From positions 24,677-39,025 of the forward strand of contig DHPI01000072.1 of NCBI GenBank assembly GCA_002407865.1: a stretch of 14,349 nt of DNA, written 5' to 3'. Of the stretch, positions 1 through 5,959 are shown piece by piece. A program made the translations under genes and the position numbers. The stretch's first letter is position 1. Each line of letters begins with the position of its first letter. The notes below the pieces were generated by a model, which was not told the origin of the DNA, did not search any database, and saw only the letters and a program-made list of their open reading frames with translations. The stretch is from Spirochaetia bacterium UBA5368 (GTDB lineage Bacteria; Spirochaetota; UBA4802; UBA5368).

Positions 1-153
1 AGAAACCGTCGGCGATTCGCCTGTCGTTCCCACGGGGACGACACCGTCGACACCACCTGCCACCTGCGCCTCGATTATCCGCTCGAGCGCGTCATAATCT
101 ATCGCGTCGTTTTTAAACGGCGTAATCAGCGCCGTATACACACCCTCGAACAT
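1..153 (-). CDS. dapA: 4-hydroxy-tetrahydrodipicolinate synthase, N-terminal part
   Basis: This is the first 51 codons of a gene that runs off the left edge of the window. DapA condenses pyruvate with L-aspartate semialdehyde in the lysine/diaminopimelate pathway in the cytoplasm. The translated start ([13 protein letters not shown]) is the typical first beta strand of the DapA/NAL aldolase family, and residues 42-46 (GTTGE) are the conserved pyruvate-carboxylate-binding loop followed by Ser-Pro-Thr. The catalytic lysine lies outside the window, so sister enzymes such as N-acetylneuraminate lyase cannot be fully excluded, although the GTTGES-type loop favours DapA. An AGAAGG ribosome-binding site lies just upstream of the ATG. 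The lipoprotein gene upstream ends 57 bases earlier with no terminator seen between them, so co-transcription is likely. Confidence 0.85.
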   Translation of the reverse strand, partial: MFEGVYTALITPFKNDAIDYDALERIIEAQVAGGVDGVVPVGTTGESPTVS

Positions 154-210
154 ACTCGCACCTTCTTGACCGGTTATTAATTATCCGCACCCCCGCACCG
201 GAGGCCGCAG

Positions 211-597
211 TTACTTTTTTTTAGTAGTATGCACAACCGCTTTGTCGACAACGTTATACAGCTTCTGTTCGAAAAATTCCCTGCTGAACTTTTTATCCGG
301 AAAGTCGTCTTCGAACAAATACAGAATAAGGGCCCTCTCGGATTTCAGTATATCCGTTCCCGCGGGGTAACAATACACTTTTACGGAATCGCCCCTGTTG
401 ACAATATAGAGCCTTACCGCCTGCCCCTTTTTCACGACGGGATACCCTTCTGCGGAATCCTGTTTCAGCGTGTATTCGCACGATTCATAGCCCCTGAGCA
501 GCGCGACGCTCTCGTCGTTAATAAACGAAGCGCACGCGACAAGCACCGCAAGCAGCACCGGGATACTGCGGATACCTTTTTTTACGCACAATTGCAT
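211..597 (-). CDS. small predicted lipoprotein, 128 aa
   Basis: The first 21 residues form a lipoprotein signal peptide: a basic start (KKGIR), a hydrophobic stretch (IPVLLAVLVA) and a lipobox L-V-A-C with Cys22 as the predicted lipidated residue. The mature part is about 107 residues with no domain I can name with certainty. It contains a strand-rich centre (around residues 60-80, KGQAVRLYIV and DSVKVYCYPA), then a hydrophobic-acidic stretch (ILYLFEDDFPDKKF) and a lysine-rich tail. The centre recalls small lipoproteins found near type II secretion genes in leptospiral spirochaetes, but this is from memory and no secretion genes are in the window. A CAGGG ribosome-binding site precedes the ATG. 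It sits upstream of dapA on the same strand and probably shares its transcript. Confidence 0.75.
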   Translation of the reverse strand: MQLCVKKGIRSIPVLLAVLVACASFINDESVALLRGYESCEYTLKQDSAEGYPVVKKGQAVRLYIVNRGDSVKVYCYPAGTDILKSERALILYLFEDDFPDKKFSREFFEQKLYNVVDKAVVHTTKKK

Positions 598-641
598 GTT
601 CGCCCTGCCAGATGATCCCCATTGATATAATGACGGTGATA

Positions 642-670
642 TTGCGTGATTGACAAGGCCGTCAACGCAA
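642..670. other. imperfect hairpin between thioesterase and lipoprotein genes
   Basis: TTGCG (642-646) pairs with CGCAA (666-670) and TTGAC (650-654) pairs with GTCAA (661-665), leaving a TGA bulge and a six-base loop. No T-run follows on either strand, so it is not a standard intrinsic terminator. It lies about 45-70 bases upstream of the lipoprotein start, in what would be its 5' leader. The 598-722 gap holds this hairpin and the weak promoter candidate next to it; I see no small gene there. Confidence 0.35.
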
Positions 671-688
671 GGCCCACAATCAGCATTT

Positions 689-718
689 CAGATAATGCAC
701 ACATGGAGCGGCTGTCAA
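689..718 (-). promoter_or_regulatory. possible sigma70-type promoter for the lipoprotein-dapA genes
   Basis: On the minus strand a perfect TTGACA (713-718) is followed by TATCTG (689-694) at 18 bases, or by CATTAT (692-697) at 15 bases. The -35 box is ideal but neither -10 box is good. It sits just after the thioesterase stop, where a promoter for the lipoprotein gene would be expected. Confidence 0.3.
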
Positions 719-722
719 GAAA

Positions 723-1130
723 TTATTTATGGTACGCAATCCCCTCGCCGTTCGCGATAAGGCGGCCGTCATCGCCGCGCACATCGATCTGCCACACACT
801 CGTTTTTCTGCCTATATTTCGCGGCGTGGCCTCTGCCGTTATCGTTTCGCCGCCACGCGCCGCAGCGATAAAACTGATGGAAAAATGCATGCCGAGCGCC
901 CTGGCCCCGGTTGAATTCGACGCGACGGCGAATGCCTGATCGGCGACCGCGTACACGGTGCTTCCGTGGGCGCGGTCCGCGGCGTTTAAAAGGTCCGGCG
1001 TCACCGTAAGCGAACAGCGGGCGTATCCTTCGCGCACCTCTTCGACCGTAATGCCGAGAAAGGTCGCCATGGGGTCTTTCCCCACGACATCCCTCGCATA
1101 GCCGATGGCATTATCAATTGTTTCGGACAT
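723..1130 (-). CDS. PaaI-family hotdog-fold acyl-CoA thioesterase, 135 aa
   Basis: This protein matches the single-domain hotdog thioesterases of the PaaI/phenylacetate type, which hydrolyse acyl- or aryl-CoA esters in the cytoplasm as tetramers. The family signature is at residues 49-70: Asn49, His55-Gly56-Ser57 in place of the usual His-Gly-Gly, then an Ala-Asp-Gln-Ala-Phe-Ala-Val-Ala-Ser-Asn-Ser helix in which Asp64 aligns with the catalytic aspartate of PaaI. The later strands (MHFSISFIAAAR; ETITAEATPR; SVWQIDVRGDDGRLIANGEG) are also typical, and the length is normal for the family. The AGGAGG ribosome-binding site overlaps the stop of the upstream RAM-domain gene (11-base gap), so the two are probably co-translated. 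No phenylacetate degradation genes are nearby, so the substrate is unknown. Confidence 0.87.
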   Translation of the reverse strand: MSETIDNAIGYARDVVGKDPMATFLGITVEEVREGYARCSLTVTPDLLNAADRAHGSTVYAVADQAFAVASNSTGARALGMHFSISFIAAARGGETITAEATPRNIGRKTSVWQIDVRGDDGRLIANGEGIAYHK

Positions 1131-1141
1131 CGAGGCGCCTC

Positions 1142-1759
1142 CTAAAGCATATACAGCTCACGTATATCTTCCTGCGGGCATACAAGATTGCCCTTTTCGT
1201 CTATTATCTGGTTGCGGTATTTCGGCACGTTGATGACCTCCTGTGTTTCGATGCACGTTACCGTGTCGAGGGCCTTCAACTGGCGAAGGAGGTCTTTAAA
1301 GCTGCCGTAATTTTCGGTTATGATTTCGGCAATGAAGGAATGCTGGCCCTGCACATGCAGTACGGTATGCACGATATTGAATGACGTCAGCAGGGAAATC
1401 AATCTTTCGTCTTCGTGCGGATTGTCGATCATCATAAACATGTGGTATCTGTCTTTTATCTGCGAATAATCCTTCAGGGTATAGTCCTCTTTCTTCTTGT
1501 AGATGTCGATTATTTTGTTCGATTGAATGGCGATGACGGCGGGCACCCCCGATGAGAGCTTCAGGGACTTCAGCTGCTCTATCCAGTATTCAAGCTCGTC
1601 CTTATCATCGAAATCCACGTCGATCATATAGCTGTGCCTGCCCATGATGTGGAAAACGGATATCACGTGATTGTTGTTTTTCAATATCTGTACGATCGGT
1701 CTGCTTTCCCCCCACGTCTGAATGAATACGATCCCATGGATAATCTTTTTGTCATCCAT
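1142..1759 (-). CDS. tandem RAM (Lrp/AsnC ligand-binding-like) domain protein, 205 aa
   Basis: I read this as two copies of the alpha-beta ligand-binding domain found at the C-terminus of Lrp/AsnC regulators (RAM, ACT-like), with no helix-turn-helix. Copy one covers about residues 8-86 and copy two about 104-180. Each has a first strand (GIVFIQTW; HMFMMIDN), a helix, then V-x-x-V-x-H-V/I-x-G-x-H-S-Y/F (GRHSY at 40-44, GQHSF at 138-142), a helix ending in a leucine-rich L-x-x-L-K-x-L motif, and a closing strand. Copy two closes with DTVTCIETQEVI, close to the AsnC consensus. Such domains pair up to bind small effectors, often amino acids. Having two in one chain suggests an internal pseudo-dimer. 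It has its own promoter and a strong GGAGG site six to seven bases from the ATG, and is followed directly by a thioesterase. The fold is inferred from pattern, not from a search. Confidence 0.65.
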   Translation of the reverse strand: MDDKKIIHGIVFIQTWGESRPIVQILKNNNHVISVFHIMGRHSYMIDVDFDDKDELEYWIEQLKSLKLSSGVPAVIAIQSNKIIDIYKKKEDYTLKDYSQIKDRYHMFMMIDNPHEDERLISLLTSFNIVHTVLHVQGQHSFIAEIITENYGSFKDLLRQLKALDTVTCIETQEVINVPKYRNQIIDEKGNLVCPQEDIRELYML

Positions 1760-1791
1760 ACACGCCCTCCTCCAATCATCGTTGATAGCTC

Positions 1792-1821
1792 AGAATACGC
1801 GGCAAAAAGCCTCGCTGTCAA
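1792..1821 (-). promoter_or_regulatory. sigma70-type promoter for RAM protein-thioesterase pair
   Basis: On the minus strand TTGACA (1816-1821) is separated by 18 bases from TATTCT (1792-1797), which gives a start of transcription near 1785 and a leader of about 25 bases before the ATG. The -35 box overlaps the last codons of the radical SAM gene (stop at 1818-1820), so this pair can be transcribed separately from the upstream operon. Confidence 0.6.
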
Positions 1822-3125
1822 GCATTAGATGGGGCAAAATCCTCCTTCGGGGGATTATAGTAACCAATTTTCATTGACGGATACCGCTCGCGCAGCATCG
1901 CAATCAACGCGGTAACGCCGATATCCCCGGTCATGTCGCACCCGATGCGGTCAAGGTAATAATCGGGATCCATATTGAGATTTCTCGCCTGCAGCATATT
2001 CACAGGGAAGCGATCGAGAAAATCAAAAAGGGAGCGCACCTCGCTTTCCATGTCGGTGAATCCGGGAAGAAAAAAAAGGTTGATTGACACGAATATCCCG
2101 GCGTTAAGCGCTGTTTCAAGTGATTTTTCCACATCGCGAAACGAGTAATTGTTCGGCCGGTAATACCGCATGTAATATCTCTCGGTCGGCGAATTGAGGC
2201 TGACGCGGATGGAGTCGATGCCGGCCGCAATGAGCTCCTTTACCATAAGGTGCCGTGACGCGTTGGTGTTGATATTGATCGTTCCACGGGAGGTTTTTTT
2301 ACGCACGAGGCCGACCGCACGCGTCAGGTCTTTCCCCCGAAGAAGCGGTTCGCCCTCGCATCCCTGGCCGAAGCTCGCAACTGAACGCTCGACCCGCCCG
2401 ACGTGATGCAGAATCACCTCCGCGATTTCCTCCGGCGTGGGGCTGAATTCCAGCCGGTATTGCGAGGGGCAGAATCCGGAACCGTCCTGATACGAGAGGC
2501 AGCCAAGACAGTTCGCGTTGCACGAGGGCGATGTCGGTACGGGCGCTTCGTACCGACCGAGAAAAAAATTCCGCGCACAGAGGCACCTGTACTCCGTTGA
2601 ACACACGGAAAGCTGGCGCACCAGGCGGTTTTCCGGATATTGCCGCTTCAGGGCCCTGATACTTTTGCGAAGCTCGTCGTCGTTCTGGTGGATTTCCGGG
2701 TCAGACCGCGGATCATCGTCAATGCGCACCGCCGGTGCGTAAAACTCACCGTTGATGAATACCACGCCGGTATACGCCCAGAGCGGCAGCACCGGGGCGT
2801 CCGCCCTTTTTTCAAATGCCGGCAGGTACGTTCTGAGATACCCCGAGCTTAAAAAAGACGACGCCGCCCATATGTCATCACCGTCGGGCGATGAGGCGAC
2901 TGCATGGTAGCCGTCACTGCCGCGATCATAGTACACGGGCAGCCGCCCCGGCATGGAAAAAAGAACACTGCCGTAGGGAAGCTGTATCAGGTCGCAGGCA
3001 TCGACCCTGACGAAATGTCGGCCCGTTCGGAAGGCGGGTTCGTATCCGGGGTGTTCGTAGACATTACCGCGGGTATCGCAAAACGCGAGTCGCGCTTTGC
3101 CCTTCAGTGAGCGCCGTGATCGCAT
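1818..3125 (-). CDS. radical SAM protein with extra upstream cysteines, 435 aa
   Basis: The radical SAM cluster motif CxxxCxxC is present at Cys202, Cys206 and Cys209 (CNANCLGC), followed by core features of the partial TIM barrel: a GEPLL segment (the GGEP-like SAM-amino site), a TININTNA strand, a SIRVSLNSP strand and a late SINLFFLPGFTD strand. It therefore should cleave S-adenosylmethionine at a [4Fe-4S] cluster to start a radical reaction. About 195 residues precede the motif. They do not look like a known domain to me but end with three further cysteines (Cys175, Cys181, Cys183) that could hold a second cluster or metal. No SPASM or B12 domain is obvious at the C-terminus. The start overlaps the end of the coiled-coil gene by 22 bases and has only a weak ribosome-binding site, so expression is probably coupled. 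The substrate is unknown; neighbours are a ThiS-like protein and two small proteins. Confidence 0.85.
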   Translation of the reverse strand: MRSRRSLKGKARLAFCDTRGNVYEHPGYEPAFRTGRHFVRVDACDLIQLPYGSVLFSMPGRLPVYYDRGSDGYHAVASSPDGDDIWAASSFLSSGYLRTYLPAFEKRADAPVLPLWAYTGVVFINGEFYAPAVRIDDDPRSDPEIHQNDDELRKSIRALKRQYPENRLVRQLSVCSTEYRCLCARNFFLGRYEAPVPTSPSCNANCLGCLSYQDGSGFCPSQYRLEFSPTPEEIAEVILHHVGRVERSVASFGQGCEGEPLLRGKDLTRAVGLVRKKTSRGTININTNASRHLMVKELIAAGIDSIRVSLNSPTERYYMRYYRPNNYSFRDVEKSLETALNAGIFVSINLFFLPGFTDMESEVRSLFDFLDRFPVNMLQARNLNMDPDYYLDRIGCDMTGDIGVTALIAMLRERYPSMKIGYYNPPKEDFAPSNA

Positions 3126-3367
3126 GAATCCGTACGCTGCCCTTCGCGCACAAGCGCAAGTGCGCGATTGAGCCGCTTCTCGATATGCTTGATAACCGTC
3201 GAGAGATGCTCCTGCCGCTTTTCAAGCTCTCTGTATGCGGCATTCTTCCTTATCGCTTTTTTGTCCAATCCGTCCGCAAGCAGGCGCTCCTTGATGTCGA
3301 GCTTCTTCTGTCGCAGGGTACGCCATTCGCCCCGTTTTATGGCAAGCTCCATTTTTATGGCTTCCAT
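3104..3367 (-). CDS. small coiled-coil protein, 87 aa
   Basis: This is a highly charged, almost wholly helical protein rich in Lys, Arg, Glu and Leu, with a probable coiled coil over most of its length (EWRTLRQKKLDIKERLLADG; ELEKRQEHLSTVIKHIEKRL). I do not recognise a family. I chose ATG 3367 because a GGAGG site lies eight bases upstream. A GTG at 3454 would add 29 residues and sits seven bases after the preceding stop, but its AGGAG site is only one base away, which is too close. If the shorter form is right, 3368-3460 is a 93-base spacer in which I see nothing else. It ends 22 bases inside the radical SAM gene, which suggests that the two are made together and may act together. Confidence 0.6.
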   Translation of the reverse strand: MEAIKMELAIKRGEWRTLRQKKLDIKERLLADGLDKKAIRKNAAYRELEKRQEHLSTVIKHIEKRLNRALALVREGQRTDSCDHGAH

Positions 3368-3460
3368 TGTGTTCGCCTCCGCACGGCGCAAACAATCAAG
3401 GGCGGGTGCTCCCAGTCGTTTCAATGCCGGAACAACCTGTTCCAGCTCGCACACTCCTTT

Positions 3461-3742
3461 TCAGGTAATCGAATACACGGTTTCACCCGGAGCGTCGCCG
3501 GACGGTCGTGCTTCAATTTCACCGTGGTTCAAAAGATCGTGCAGTATATCCGAAATCTCCTCCGTGGCATGCGCGAAATCCCAGCATTTTCTCTTCACCC
3601 CATATGTGCAGATACCCGCAACGGTTTTATTGCCGTCGCGCAGGCATGAAAGTACGCACGCTCTCATGTGAAGCTGGTCCAGATCGGCATCCGCCGGATT
3701 CCCATTGTTTCTGTCCATCATGGTGTCAGGAATCTCCGACAA
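3461..3742 (-). CDS. small cysteine-bearing protein, possible winged-helix, 93 aa
   Basis: I do not recognise a family. The chain has a polar, probably loose N-terminus (residues 1-20), then a helical segment with four cysteines (Cys29, Cys33, Cys45, Cys53), and a C-terminal part (EEISDILHDLLNHGEIEARP then a short strand pair ending YSIT) that looks like the recognition helix and wing of a winged-helix domain. The four cysteines could bind metal but their spacing (3, 11, 7) is not a standard zinc motif. The start is TTG at 3742: a GGAAGGA ribosome-binding site nine bases upstream lies inside the last codons of the ThiS-like gene, whose stop is only four bases away. ATG codons at positions 8 and 9 are alternatives with worse spacing. 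Confidence 0.6.
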   Translation of the reverse strand: MSEIPDTMMDRNNGNPADADLDQLHMRACVLSCLRDGNKTVAGICTYGVKRKCWDFAHATEEISDILHDLLNHGEIEARPSGDAPGETVYSIT

Positions 3743-3746
3743 AATA

Positions 3747-3932
3747 TTACATCCTTCCTATTTCGATTACATCTCCGTCTTTCAGGAGAACGCTACCGTG
3801 CCCTCCCGCCAGACACACGCTGCCGTTAATGCTGACCTTGATTTTATCCGATTTGAACCTGTAAAGGGTCAGCAGGTCGTCAAGGGTTGATTTTTCAAAC
3901 TCGATTTCCCTGTCATTGACGGTTATTTTCAT
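3747..3932 (-). CDS. ThiS/MoaD-like ubiquitin-fold protein lacking the Gly-Gly tail, 61 aa
   Basis: The sequence follows the ThiS sulfur-carrier pattern throughout: an opening strand MKITVNDREIEF, a helix with the Leu-Leu pair (STLDDLLTLYRF), the V-S-I-N-G strand at residues 33-37 that matches the V-x-x-N-G hallmark, and the closing L-K-D-G-D-V-I-E-I strand. A normal ThiS continues for a few residues and ends in Gly-Gly, which is adenylated and thiocarboxylated. Here the chain stops at Ile-Gly-Arg-Met. No reading frame immediately after the stop restores a Gly-Gly, so this is not a simple frameshift. It therefore should not work as a classical sulfur carrier. It overlaps the end of rsmE by 20 bases and has a GGAG site eight bases before its ATG. 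A structural or regulatory role beside the small proteins and radical SAM enzyme is possible. Confidence 0.75.
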   Translation of the reverse strand: MKITVNDREIEFEKSTLDDLLTLYRFKSDKIKVSINGSVCLAGGHGSVLLKDGDVIEIGRM

Positions 3933-4659
3933 GCATACAACTCCATTCGTACATCATTATGGCGGGCAGCACAATCGCCGCTGTCTCTGCGCGCAATTGC
4001 GTGAAACCGAATCCAAAATCAATCCATCCCCCGCGCCTCGCCGACGCAATCTCGGCATCCGAAAATCCGCCTTCAGGCCCCACAAGAAGATACAGTCGCG
4101 AATTCCCATCTCCCTCCCGCAGGAAGCCGTCGAGATTTCTGACCGAACCGTCAGGATGGGCAATCATTTTTATGCCGCCGGATATGCCCGCAACAAGCTC
4201 GCGAAAAGACCGCAGGGCTTCCACCGCCGGAATGCCTGGCATCATGCACTGCTTGGCCGCCTCTTCCGCTATCCTGTTCCATCGTTCGAGCCTTCGTTGC
4301 TCCTTGTTCTCGATATCGGGAATTGTCCGCTCGGTCATGACCGGAATAATGCCGGAAACGCCAACCTCCACCGCCTTCTGGATAGCAAAATCGAACTTTT
4401 TTCCCTTGAGCAACGCAAGGCACAGGGTCAAACTCAATGATACATCGCCAGGGGGTTTTTTGTCAATGATTTCAGCGGTAAGCGAATCATCACCTATCGC
4501 AACGACCTTCCCCGTCATGAGTTTCCCGTCCTCACAGCGAAGCTTAATTTCGTCGCCCTCGCATACCCTGCGGACCCGCACCAGGTGATGAAAATCGTCT
4601 CCCGCGACGATGCACCGTCCGTCACGCATATCGCGTGACGCGATAAAAAACTGAGGCAT
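3913..4659 (-). CDS. rsmE: 16S rRNA (uracil(1498)-N(3))-methyltransferase
   Basis: RsmE methylates N3 of U1498 in 16S rRNA of the 30S subunit using S-adenosylmethionine. The chain has the expected two parts: an N-terminal PUA-like barrel (about residues 1-70, with DDFHHLVRVRR and the GDEIKLRCEDG strand) and a C-terminal SPOUT (alpha/beta-knot) domain. Diagnostic motifs are KGKKFDFAIQKAVEVGV (residues 85-101), the ERWNRIAEEAAKQC helix (125-138), the knot loop GPEGGFSDAEI (194-204) and LRAETAA (222-228). Length (248 aa) is normal. Its ATG overlaps the stop of the LolA-like gene by one base (TAATG) behind an AAGGA site, which indicates tight translational coupling. Confidence 0.95.
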   Translation of the reverse strand: MPQFFIASRDMRDGRCIVAGDDFHHLVRVRRVCEGDEIKLRCEDGKLMTGKVVAIGDDSLTAEIIDKKPPGDVSLSLTLCLALLKGKKFDFAIQKAVEVGVSGIIPVMTERTIPDIENKEQRRLERWNRIAEEAAKQCMMPGIPAVEALRSFRELVAGISGGIKMIAHPDGSVRNLDGFLREGDGNSRLYLLVGPEGGFSDAEIASARRGGWIDFGFGFTQLRAETAAIVLPAIMMYEWSCMHENNRQ

Positions 4660-5456
4660 TATTCCTTCTCCCCGAGGCGCTGGTGATAGAAAACCTTGGC
4701 ATCGAAAGTGACCGTATCGTCAAAACCGTACAGTTCGAGAATTGTCACGGTACCCTTTCTAATGTCCAGCATATCATACCGTATTGGAATTATCCGATTA
4801 TTTTTCGTCATGGTTTTCACGACGGAAAGGCTCTTGAAAACGACCCTGTCGGTGTCATGATAATCTATTCTGACCGGAACGGAATCGCTTTTCGACGCGT
4901 ACAGCGTCAATTGGCCGTACGCACCGCCCCGGTAAATCGGTTCGAGTTTCAACCGATGGCATTCAATTCCCTTTACGACAGCGCCGCCCGTTATCATCGC
5001 GTTGTAGTTGTTCTGGTAATCGGCGTTTGACATGTCGATGTAATAAAAATTTGTCCCGCACACGGAATCATATTTATCGATATCAATTTTATGAAATAGC
5101 TTGATGGCGTGCACATTATAGACCCAGACATCCTCACCGCCAAGATTGTACAGCACGCGCAGGTGCTCCCCTCTGTCGCGATTGCTGAACTTCAGCAAAA
5201 AATCATTATCGGCGATGCTGCCGGTAAACGTAATAAGGCCGGACGTGCCGTCGGGCATGATGTGCAGCATCTTCCCTTTCAACTGCCCCCTGGGATATTC
5301 AAGAATCCTGTCGACGCGGGCGAGTATCTCCTGCGCGGTTAATTCGATTTCGCGTTTTTCCTGCGCATGAGCGGACAGGCACACGCCGCAGACCGCGAAG
5401 ATAGCAATCATCCGCAGCGCCGCCGTGCAAACGTCAAGCCATGATATTCTCGCCAT
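4659..5456 (-). CDS. secreted LolA-like (TP0789-type) outer membrane lipoprotein-sorting protein
   Basis: From ATG 5456 the product is 265-266 residues with a signal peptide (hydrophobic stretch about residues 9-27 and a predicted cut after Ala-His-Ala31), so it is periplasmic. The mature part fits the LolA-like fold seen in T. pallidum TP0789-type proteins: an initial helix EILARVDRILEY, a long run of beta strands including LLKFSNRDRGEHLRVLYNL, DVWVYN, then FYYIDMSNADYQNNYNA, CHRLKLEPI, YGQLTLYASKSDSVPVRIDY and a closing IRKGTVTILELYGFDDTV. Such proteins carry lipoproteins or lipids across the periplasm. No lipobox fits Cys23 or Cys26. An ATG at 5468 and a much longer frame from 5624 exist, but the latter would put over 50 residues before the signal peptide and overlap aroH. 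The ribosome-binding site is weak, and a 94-base spacer with a hairpin precedes the gene. Confidence 0.8.
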   Translation of the reverse strand: MARISWLDVCTAALRMIAIFAVCGVCLSAHAQEKREIELTAQEILARVDRILEYPRGQLKGKMLHIMPDGTSGLITFTGSIADNDFLLKFSNRDRGEHLRVLYNLGGEDVWVYNVHAIKLFHKIDIDKYDSVCGTNFYYIDMSNADYQNNYNAMITGGAVVKGIECHRLKLEPIYRGGAYGQLTLYASKSDSVPVRIDYHDTDRVVFKSLSVVKTMTKNNRIIPIRYDMLDIRKGTVTILELYGFDDTVTFDAKVFYHQRLGEKE

Positions 5457-5494
5457 CGTTGTATCCATGCGCCATGGCGCTGCGGCACACACGG

Positions 5495-5511
5495 GGGAAC
5501 AAGTCGTTCCC
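5495..5511. other. intercistronic hairpin between aroH and the LolA-like gene
   Basis: GGGAAC (5495-5500) and GTTCCC (5506-5511) form a perfect six-base-pair stem with a five-base loop. No T-run follows, so it is not an intrinsic terminator. A 12-base perfect palindrome, GCGCCATGGCGC, lies at 5469-5480, between this hairpin and the chosen start at 5456. Confidence 0.4.
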
Positions 5512-5550
5512 GGGCCAGATGCAAATCCGCGATCCGCAGCTTTCACGCCA

Positions 5551-5949
5551 TCATTTTTTTTCTGAGATATAGTATCTATCTTTCGCTTCAGAATCCAGGT
5601 CCGGACGAAGCTTTTTTGCGCCATACAAATACACGTGTATCATATCCTGCTGCGCCGTTTCTGTATTGACGTGCAGCAGCACCCGTATGCATCCCGTGAG
5701 GCTTCCCGGCACCGGCATTTCCCGTGTACACATGAGGGGCGTATACAGCCAGCCGATTTTGCGGGCAGCTACGGCGGGGAATTCCGCGTTGACATCATCG
5801 GTTACCGAAAAAAGCGCCGAGACGATATCCTCGATGCGGATGTGGTTTTTTTGCATCAGAATTTCGAGCAGCTCCCCCGTTTTTGCGAGTATTTCCTCGC
5901 GCGTATTGCTTTCAACAGTTGTCGCGCCTCGAATGCCGCGTACCGTCAT
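5551..5949 (-). CDS. aroH: chorismate mutase, monofunctional AroH class
   Basis: This enzyme rearranges chorismate to prephenate on the way to phenylalanine and tyrosine. The sequence is clearly the Bacillus subtilis-type (pseudo-barrel, trimeric) family rather than the all-helical AroQ type: it opens with MTVRGIRGATTVE, and the known active-site residues are all visible as Arg7, Cys74, Glu77, Arg89, Tyr107 and Arg115. Length is 132 residues, near the B. subtilis enzyme. The last residues (AKDRYYISEKK) form an extra tail. The ATG is ten bases after the aroA stop, and its GAGGAG ribosome-binding site overlaps that stop. Tight linkage to aroA places two shikimate-branch enzymes in one transcript. 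Confidence 0.96.
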   Translation of the reverse strand: MTVRGIRGATTVESNTREEILAKTGELLEILMQKNHIRIEDIVSALFSVTDDVNAEFPAVAARKIGWLYTPLMCTREMPVPGSLTGCIRVLLHVNTETAQQDMIHVYLYGAKKLRPDLDSEAKDRYYISEKK

Positions 5950-5959
5950 ATCTCACTCC

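Noticed and set aside
154..210. Possible terminator between the lipoprotein gene and dapA
   Set aside because: The GC-rich stretch contains a short direct repeat of GGTGCGG-type sequence but no stem with a following T-run on the minus strand.
1132..1141. Perfect palindrome GAGGCGCCTC overlapping the thioesterase ribosome-binding site
   Set aside because: It has no loop, so it cannot fold as a hairpin in RNA, and a 10-base palindrome next to a ribosome-binding site is expected by chance at this GC content.
4659..5624. Longer N-terminal form of the LolA-like protein starting at 5624
   Set aside because: It would overlap aroH by 74 bases and bury the signal peptide over 50 residues from the N-terminus.
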